From the NCBI GenBank assembly GCA_009785045.1, contig WQXC01000114.1, positions 1 to 5,099 on the forward strand: a DNA stretch of 5,099 nt, given 5' to 3'. The notes beneath the pieces are model-generated. The model saw nothing but the letters and a program-made list of their open reading frames with translations. It was not told where the DNA came from and searched no databases. Origin of the DNA: Treponema sp. GTDB lineage: Bacteria; Spirochaetota; Spirochaetia; Treponematales; Breznakiellaceae. Numbering within the stretch: the stretch's first letter is position 1; the number at the start of each line of letters is the position of its first letter. The position numbers and the translations under genes are program-made. Of the stretch, positions 1-5,099 are shown piece after piece.

Positions 1-3000
1 AATCGTTTTGCCTGGCTTCTCACAGAGAAAGGTTATAATGTAAACGAAATATTAACTCTTACATTTACAAAGAAAGCAGCAGTTGAAATGAATAAAAGGA
101 TTTATTCGCTGCTTTCAGAAATTGCAGAAACAGAAACAGGAATTAAAGCAGACAGAGCAAAAATTGCTCTTAACGATTTTATTCATGCAAGAATTCAAAC
201 TCTGGATTCGTACAGCGCCTCTATTGTAAAACAATGCGCGCCCAGATACGGCATAAGCCCGGATTTCTCTATCGACGAAGAGCGCTGTAAATCTCTTGCT
301 CTGGAAATTTCATATCCGTTTTTTATCGCACGCCGCCGTCATCCTGCTATAGAAAAACTTTATTCCGACAACTACCCCAATTCTATTGTAGGCGAAATTT
401 TTGCCTATTTTTTATTTCATTACGGACAGATTGATAAACCAAGAGATTTAATTTCTGATGTAAAAAAACAATTTGATATCATTTGCGCTGAATGGAAAAA
501 TATACACGAAGAACTTTTATCGGTTTTACGGGAAACAGAAGAATTAATAAACGAAGATAATCATCTTCTTCCGGAACTTGTTCCAATTTTTGAATATTAT
601 AACAGGGAGAAAATAACTATTCCCGGCGCAGATGAAATACGTGATTATTTAAATTACCTTTTGAACCTTCCAAAGGATTGTATTAAGAATGCAGAATCAC
701 ATAAATTACAAAAAGTGCTTGTAACGTTTATTTATTTTTTGGATAAATTTAATTCTCATTCCTTAAGTTTACAAAGAGGTAAAAAATCTCCCAACCCGGT
801 TAAAGATAATGTCAAACTTATCCGTAACATTTTTGAAAAACTTTTTTCCATGTCAATTTCCTGTATGCAGGCAGGTTTTACAATTTCCATTATGAACCTG
901 CTTACAGAACTGCAAAATATTTATCTTGTAAAAAAAAGAGCGGAAGGTGTTCTTACTTTCCGTGATGTGGCGAGCCTTTCCAGAACCATTCTAATTGAAC
1001 AGAAAGATATAAGGCAAAGCGAAAAGGAAACGTTTAAAACAATCATGATAGACGAATTCCAGGATAATAACGAACTGCAAAAAGACATCCTTTTTTTATT
1101 AGCAGAAAATTTAAATAAAAGCAGCGGCGCTGTGCCGGAAGCAAAAGACCTTAGCCCTGACAAACTTTTCTTTGTTGGTGACGAAAAACAATCAATCTAT
1201 TTGTTCCGCGGCGCCGATGTGTCAGTTTTTAGAAAATTAAAAAACGAAATTAAAAGTTCAGATCTTCCATTAAAAATAAATTACCGTTCTTCTCCGCATT
1301 TAATAGGCGCATACAATGCGATCTTTGGAGGTTGTGATTTTGATCCAACGGGAAACTCAGAGTTACATTATAATCCGTCTGTCTTTGCTCCGCCTCAGTC
1401 CCTGCCGGTTTATGAAGCGGAATATACAACTCTGGAAGCAGGCTGTAAAAACGAAGGGTCTTTATCTATATGTTTATTAAATAAAAAAGAAGAAGTGGCG
1501 GATGTATTAACCAGGTTATCCTCTTACGAAAACGAAGCGCGGTTTGTATCAGAAAAAATATACGAACTGCTGAATATTACCAAAGAGCAAAAATATCAGC
1601 CAAAAGATATCGCTATCCTTCTTCGTGACAGCACACATCAATATTTATACGAAAAACATCTTAGAGCTCTGGGTATTCCTTACATTTGCGAAAAAGTTAA
1701 CAACCTGTTTTACGGAGGACCTGTAAACGATATAATGGCAGTACTGCGCCTTGCAGCTCATCCCATGGACAGAGCTGCTTATGCAGAAATGCTCAGATCT
1801 CCCTTTGCAGGGTTATCATTGCCGGGTACTGCCATGTGCATGTCGTTTCTATGCAGCAATGAAAATGAAACGGAACCATTTAACGATATACCACTGGATT
1901 TTCTTGATACTGCTGATAAAGAGAAATACATTAACGGAAAAAAAGTTTTTTTATCGATAAACGAAAGCAGCAAAAGTAAAAGTGTAAGCGAGCTTGTAAG
2001 TGAATTATGGTACGAAGCGGGTTATCGTTATGAAACAGAATGGAATCCGCAGACAGCCGCATACAAAGAGATGTACGATTATCTTTTTCATCTGGCGGCA
2101 AAAGCCGACATGGAAAACCAAGGGCTTGCGTCATTTACCGATATTATGATTGCATTAAGAGACAGCGGCGGTCAATTATCTTCTGATACTGCAATTCCGC
2201 TGGAACGTCCAAGCGCTGTTCATTTAATGACAATACACAAAAGCAAGGGTCTTGAGTTTCCGGTAATTTTTCTTTGCTGCTGCGGAAAAAAAAGCCAGCC
2301 GGATAAATGCGATGTGGTATACTTTTCTGAAACAACAGGTATCGCATTCAGTCCTCCAGCACCGCCTGAATGCAGGTTAATTTCCTCAAAACGAAGCAAT
2401 TACTTTTGGGAACGGGTAAATGAAGAAATCAAAAGAAAAAGAACTGCGGAACTTCGCCGTCTTCTGTATGTGGCGATGACAAGAGCCAGAAATGAATTGT
2501 ACATAACTGGTTCAATTGACATAAAAGACACAAATGAAACGGATGATTTTTCATTAAAATTAAAATACGATATTGAGTCTAAACATGAAAATAAAGAAAA
2601 ATATATAGACGGCGATTCCATATTATATAACGACACATTGTTTGGTATTTTGCTGCCGGCAATTGTCTCAACCATTCCCGCAGAGGGATATAATAAAAAA
2701 ACTTGCTTTTTTAACCTGGAAGAAATACCGGTATATACGGAAGAATATATAAAGAAACAATTATTAAAAAGCGGCGGTCCTGTTAATAATAAAAAAAGTT
2801 TAAATGATTTTATTAATAGAAACGAAAAGTTTTATGAAAATGCAATTGTAACAAAAACTCCGTTCCTTCGTAAAAACCATATAGCGCCGGCATCCATAAA
2901 CAGCAATTCGGCGGAAACAGCTTCTTCCCGGGAAACACGTTCGTACAAAAACGCTGTTGTTAACAAGGAGTATTCCGGAGAATCATCAAGTGATATTTTT

Positions 3001-3573
3001 AATAAGGTTGATTCTATACTTGCACGTTTTTTACAAAACAGCGATGAAACACCGGATAAAATAAACTCCGGCAGTTTTGGAACAATCGCGCATATATGTG
3101 TTGAAGCTCTTTTAAATAATCAGGAAGTTATAATACCGTCCAATATTTCAGGTTTAATTGCTCCTGCAGAATTAACGGCTCTTTTGGAAAACGGCAATGA
3201 ACTGGCGCACCGTTTTTTAGACTCTCCGCTGGGAAAAATTGCTGTAAACGCAGCTATAAGAGAAAATGAATTTTCATTCCGATCTCTTATAAAAAATACA
3301 GAAGGCAAAGAAATATTTATAAATGGTACTGTTGACCTATTATTTGAAGACGAAACTTCGATTCATGTAGTTGATTTTAAAACAGACAGCAGAGAAATAC
3401 CCGGAGAACATACTGTGCAAATGTCCTGTTATTACCATGCTATATCAACACTTTTTGCAGCTCCAGTAAAAAAAGATTGCCGCGTATGGATTTATTATCT
3501 GCGGACAGGTCATGCAGTTGAAATAACAGAAAGAGCGAAGCATTTTAACCTGATAAACCGGATATTTGATTAA
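1..3573 (+). CDS. addA: AddA/RecB-like ATP-dependent helicase-nuclease, 5'-truncated by the window edge
   Basis: The frame is open from base 1, giving 1190 visible residues (numbered here from base 1). Helicase superfamily 1A motifs appear in order: Ia TFTKKAAVEM (21-30), Ib-like QTLDSYS (66-72), II IDEFQD (350-355), III VGDEKQSIYLFRGAD (392-406), IV NYRS (427-430), V TIHKSKGLEFP (744-754) and VI RRLLYVAMTRAR (819-830). After a Ser/Asn-rich linker (about 959-999) comes a RecB-type nuclease: GTIAH (1027-1031), GTVD with Asp1112, VVDFKTD with Asp1125 and Lys1127, and QMSCY (1140-1144). All expected nuclease residues are present. In this family the enzyme unwinds and resects double-strand DNA ends for RecA-dependent repair, using ATP, in the cytoplasm. 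Walker A and the true start lie upstream, probably some 35-45 codons away, for a total near 1230 residues, the usual AddA size. ATG88 sits inside motif Ia and is not the start. An AddB/RecC-like partner would be expected nearby but is not visible. RecB is the alternative name; AddA versus RecB cannot be settled here. Confidence 0.9.
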   Translation, partial: NRFAWLLTEKGYNVNEILTLTFTKKAAVEMNKRIYSLLSEIAETETGIKADRAKIALNDFIHARIQTLDSYSASIVKQCAPRYGISPDFSIDEERCKSLALEISYPFFIARRRHPAIEKLYSDNYPNSIVGEIFAYFLFHYGQIDKPRDLISDVKKQFDIICAEWKNIHEELLSVLRETEELINEDNHLLPELVPIFEYYNREKITIPGADEIRDYLNYLLNLPKDCIKNAESHKLQKVLVTFIYFLDKFNSHSLSLQRGKKSPNPVKDNVKLIRNIFEKLFSMSISCMQAGFTISIMNLLTELQNIYLVKKRAEGVLTFRDVASLSRTILIEQKDIRQSEKETFKTIMIDEFQDNNELQKDILFLLAENLNKSSGAVPEAKDLSPDKLFFVGDEKQSIYLFRGADVSVFRKLKNEIKSSDLPLKINYRSSPHLIGAYNAIFGGCDFDPTGNSELHYNPSVFAPPQSLPVYEAEYTTLEAGCKNEGSLSICLLNKKEEVADVLTRLSSYENEARFVSEKIYELLNITKEQKYQPKDIAILLRDSTHQYLYEKHLRALGIPYICEKVNNLFYGGPVNDIMAVLRLAAHPMDRAAYAEMLRSPFAGLSLPGTAMCMSFLCSNENETEPFNDIPLDFLDTADKEKYINGKKVFLSINESSKSKSVSELVSELWYEAGYRYETEWNPQTAAYKEMYDYLFHLAAKADMENQGLASFTDIMIALRDSGGQLSSDTAIPLERPSAVHLMTIHKSKGLEFPVIFLCCCGKKSQPDKCDVVYFSETTGIAFSPPAPPECRLISSKRSNYFWERVNEEIKRKRTAELRRLLYVAMTRARNELYITGSIDIKDTNETDDFSLKLKYDIESKHENKEKYIDGDSILYNDTLFGILLPAIVSTIPAEGYNKKTCFFNLEEIPVYTEEYIKKQLLKSGGPVNNKKSLNDFINRNEKFYENAIVTKTPFLRKNHIAPASINSNSAETASSRETRSYKNAVVNKEYSGESSSDIFNKVDSILARFLQNSDETPDKINSGSFGTIAHICVEALLNNQEVIIPSNISGLIAPAELTALLENGNELAHRFLDSPLGKIAVNAAIRENEFSFRSLIKNTEGKEIFINGTVDLLFEDETSIHVVDFKTDSREIPGEHTVQMSCYYHAISTLFAAPVKKDCRVWIYYLRTGHAVEITERAKHFNLINRIFD

Positions 3574-3582
3574 TATAATCAA
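3566..3582. repeat. 17-base perfect inverted repeat over the addA-like stop codon
   Basis: The sequence TTGATTAATATAATCAA has 7-base arms (3566-3572 and 3576-3582) around a 3-base centre, and includes the TAA stop at 3571-3573. The arms contain only one G:C pair, so as an RNA hairpin it would be weak. A T-rich stretch follows, with six T at 3596-3601, but about 13 bases after the stem, too far for a standard intrinsic terminator. It lies just upstream of the possible hexokinase promoter, so an operator is conceivable. In AT-rich DNA it may also be chance. Confidence 0.35.
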
Positions 3583-3611
3583 TTGCTGTTTTGACTTTTT
3601 TAATGTAAAAT
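3583..3611 (+). promoter_or_regulatory. possible sigma-70-type promoter for the hexokinase gene
   Basis: TTGCTG (3583-3588) and TAAAAT (3606-3611) are separated by 17 bases. The -10 matches the consensus at five of six positions and the -35 only at three of six. Transcription would start near 3618, leaving a short leader with the whole ribosome binding site. A better -35, TTGACT at 3591-3596, pairs at 16 bases with TATTAA (3613-3618), but that would start transcription inside the Shine-Dalgarno, so it is less likely. AT-rich spacers often give such matches; this is a candidate only, and read-through from the upstream gene is possible. Confidence 0.35.
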
Positions 3612-3619
3612 ATATTAAC

Positions 3620-3625
3620 AGGGGG
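3620..3625 (+). promoter_or_regulatory. ribosome binding site of the hexokinase gene
   Basis: AGGGGG lies 5 bases before the ATG at 3631. It is a clear purine-rich Shine-Dalgarno in otherwise AT-rich DNA and fixes the hexokinase start. Confidence 0.8.
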
Positions 3626-3630
3626 AAATC

Positions 3631-4986
3631 ATGGGCAAATTTAATGTGGATGAACTTGCTAATTTTGCAAGGCATTACGGGTTTCATTACGACAGCATCA
3701 ATCCTCATGCCCTGGTAAAGGAAATATTGACTGATATGGAAAGGGGGCTTGAAGGAGCAGCATCCAGCCTTCCGATGATTCCATCCTATATTTCTCCTGT
3801 CACCAGCCTACCTCCGGGAAAAACAGTTCTTGCTCTTGATGCAGGCGGAACCAATTTACGCTCAAGTCTTGTTTATTTTAATGAAAACGGCGAGGCGATA
3901 GCGCAAGGTACAAAAAAAAGCCCTATGCCAGGCACAGAAGGCCCGTTAAGCGCATCTGAATTTTTTGGTGTAATTGCCGATGCTGCTCTTCCTCTTTTAA
4001 AGGATGCAAAAGTAGAAGGAATTGGGTTTACTTTTTCTTACCCCATGGAAATTACTTCCGATGCAGACGGTATTTTACTTGCATTCAGCAAAGAAGTTGA
4101 CGCTCCCGATGTAATCGGAAAATTAATCGGCAGGGGGCTTAGGGAAGCTCTTGCAGCAAAAGGCTGCAAATATAACGGTCCTATCGTATTATTAAATGAT
4201 ACTGTCGCTACCCTGCTCTCCGGTCTTGCAACAATCCCGCCCGACGGCGAATCTACGCGCACACGCAATGATTTTGGAACAGAAAACGGTCCTGTTATAG
4301 GTTTTATTTTAGGCACCGGTTTTAATACAGCATATCCGGAAATAAATATACCAAAAATAAAGTTTCATTCAAGTTCATCGCCGCAAATTATAGTATGCGA
4401 AACCGGCAACTTTAATGTCCATTACCGCGGCCAGCTTGATATAGAGTATGACAGCACAACTAAAAATCCCGGCGGATATTTTCTGGAGAAAGCGACTGCC
4501 GGCGCATATCTTGGTCCTTTAACTCTGCACATACTAAAACAGGCGGTAAAAGATAAATTAATACAATTTAAAAAATCAGATGAACTTTTGTCTATGCCTC
4601 ACCTTGAATCAAGGTTTTTAAATGAATTTACACATGCTCCCCTTTCAGCGCAGGGGCAATTGGGTTCGCTTTTTGCACATAACGAACATGATGCTCTTGC
4701 CGCAGTGCAATATATTACTTCCATAGTAACAGAACGCGGCGCTATTTTTTCGGCTGCTGTACTGGCTGCTACAGTCGAACGCATTAATCACGGCTACGAG
4801 CCTTATTCGCCTGTTCGTATCGCTGTAGAAGGCACAACCTACATGATTTATAAAGGCATGCGCCGCTCTCTGGAATCCTACCTGCATCAAATGCTTTACA
4901 AAGATAAACCCCGCCCCTATGTTATATCGCCGGTGGAACAGGCAAGCCTCTTTGGCGCTGCAGTAGCGGCGCTTAGCAGAAAATAA
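3631..4986 (+). CDS. hxk: hexokinase of the eukaryotic-type (single-domain) family
   Basis: The 451-residue protein would phosphorylate glucose (and probably other hexoses) with ATP to give the 6-phosphate, the entry to glycolysis, in the cytoplasm. Motifs in order: phosphate-binding LALDAGGTNLR (67-77); sugar-binding GFTFSYP (132-138), matching the yeast hexokinase FSYP segment; SK (153-154) where the family usually has TK; LNDTVATL with catalytic Asp190; GFILGTGFNTAYPE (224-237) matching the family GTGTNA motif, with Asn232; Glu257 in the ETGNF segment; and LEKATAGAYLG with Glu286. The sugar-contacting and catalytic residues are therefore intact. The C-terminal nucleotide region is divergent: EGT (400-402) where the family usually has DGS, and EQASLFGAA (436-444) where it often has DGSGxGAA. 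There is no signal peptide or membrane segment. Length suits a single-domain hexokinase, and the family differs from the ROK and Glk glucokinases common in bacteria. The ATG at 3631 follows a strong Shine-Dalgarno. It is probably co-transcribed with the peptidase gene 16 bases downstream. Sugar preference cannot be read from the sequence. Confidence 0.93.
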   Translation: MGKFNVDELANFARHYGFHYDSINPHALVKEILTDMERGLEGAASSLPMIPSYISPVTSLPPGKTVLALDAGGTNLRSSLVYFNENGEAIAQGTKKSPMPGTEGPLSASEFFGVIADAALPLLKDAKVEGIGFTFSYPMEITSDADGILLAFSKEVDAPDVIGKLIGRGLREALAAKGCKYNGPIVLLNDTVATLLSGLATIPPDGESTRTRNDFGTENGPVIGFILGTGFNTAYPEINIPKIKFHSSSSPQIIVCETGNFNVHYRGQLDIEYDSTTKNPGGYFLEKATAGAYLGPLTLHILKQAVKDKLIQFKKSDELLSMPHLESRFLNEFTHAPLSAQGQLGSLFAHNEHDALAAVQYITSIVTERGAIFSAAVLAATVERINHGYEPYSPVRIAVEGTTYMIYKGMRRSLESYLHQMLYKDKPRPYVISPVEQASLFGAAVAALSRK

Positions 4987-4992
4987 ATAAAC

Positions 4993-4997
4993 AGAGG
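4993..4997 (+). promoter_or_regulatory. ribosome binding site of the pepF-like gene
   Basis: AGAGG ends 5 bases before the ATG at 5003 and lies wholly within the 16-base gap after the hexokinase stop. It supports the chosen start and translational independence within a shared transcript. The gap has no room for a terminator. Confidence 0.75.
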
Positions 4998-5002
4998 AAA
5001 AT

Positions 5003-5099
5003 ATGGATAAAGAGATACGAATACCAACACGCAGCGAAGTAGCTGCCGCCGATACCTGGGATCTTTCAACGCTTTTTACAGATGATGAAACATGGAATG
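5003..5099 (+). CDS. pepF: oligoendopeptidase F-like M3-family metallopeptidase, N-terminal fragment cut by the window end
   Basis: Only 32 codons are visible, starting MDKEIRIPTRSEV and continuing with DTWDLSTLF and a DDETWN segment. The pattern PxRSEV, then DTWDLSxLF and an acidic stretch ending in a Trp, is typical of the extreme N-terminus of oligoendopeptidase F (peptidase family M3B). Members of that family are cytosolic zinc enzymes that cleave short peptides, often for peptide recycling. The zinc-binding HExxH motif lies far beyond the window, so activity cannot be judged. No signal peptide is visible. The start is supported by AGAGG 5 bases upstream. The gene follows the hexokinase by 16 bases in the same direction, which suggests one operon. 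The family call rests on a short segment, so a related M3 peptidase is possible. Confidence 0.75.
   Translation, partial: MDKEIRIPTRSEVAAADTWDLSTLFTDDETWN

Noticed and set aside
921..1163. Minus-strand open frame of 80 codons inside the helicase gene
   Set aside because: It lies opposite strongly conserved helicase motif II coding sequence, and its translation resembles no family I recognise. It is a shadow of the real gene.
2400..2675. Minus-strand open frame of 91 codons opposite motif VI
   Set aside because: The plus strand here encodes the conserved RRLLYVAMTRAR motif. The opposite translation is low complexity and unrecognisable.
3566..3601. Intrinsic terminator after the helicase-nuclease gene
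   Set aside because: The stem has a single G:C pair and the T run starts about 13 bases after it, so it does not have the form of a Rho-independent terminator.
3445..3708. Minus-strand open frame spanning the gap between the helicase and hexokinase genes
   Set aside because: It overlaps the nuclease C-terminus and the hexokinase N-terminus, both well supported on the plus strand. Its translation shows no recognisable family.
4038..4316. Minus-strand open frame of 92 codons within the hexokinase gene
   Set aside because: It is opposite the catalytic LNDTVATL segment and has no recognisable domain.
1..5099. Defence island, mobile element or CRISPR array around the RecB-type nuclease
   Set aside because: RecB-family helicase-nucleases occur in some defence systems, but the motif order and length here fit AddA, the neighbours are metabolic, and I saw no direct-repeat array, transposase or integrase.

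Overview
The window reads as an ordinary chromosomal stretch of an AT-rich bacterium with three genes on the + strand in a row: the 3' part of a large AddA/RecB-type helicase-nuclease (1..3573, 5' end outside the window), a complete eukaryote-type hexokinase (3631..4986), and the first 32 codons of an oligoendopeptidase F-like peptidase (from 5003). The best guess for the host is a spirochaete, most likely Treponema-like. That rests on the single-domain hexokinase of the eukaryotic family, which is uncommon in bacteria but known from treponemes, and on general base composition. No rRNA or other phylogenetic marker is present, so this is inference.

Region 1..3573 is one uninterrupted reading frame that is already open at base 1. 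It carries helicase motifs Ia to VI of the UvrD/Rep superfamily 1A, a Ser/Asn-rich linker, and a C-terminal PD-(D/E)XK nuclease of the RecB family. The Walker A motif and true start must lie upstream. The ATG at 88 is an internal methionine inside motif Ia. The protein would repair double-strand breaks, probably with an AddB-like partner encoded outside the window.

Region 3574..3630 is a 57-base gap. It holds a small perfect inverted repeat overlapping the helicase stop codon, a possible sigma-70-type promoter, and a strong ribosome binding site for the hexokinase. The hexokinase and the peptidase are only 16 bases apart, each with its own Shine-Dalgarno, and are probably co-transcribed. The hexokinase feeds glucose into glycolysis and the peptidase would degrade cytosolic peptides. 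No functional link with the upstream repair enzyme is evident.

I found no RNA genes, mobile elements, CRISPR arrays, tandem repeats or minus-strand genes, and no sign of a previously undescribed system. The points worth a second look are small: divergent nucleotide-site residues in the hexokinase, the intergenic palindrome, a cysteine cluster next to helicase motif V, and homopolymer runs in the helicase gene.
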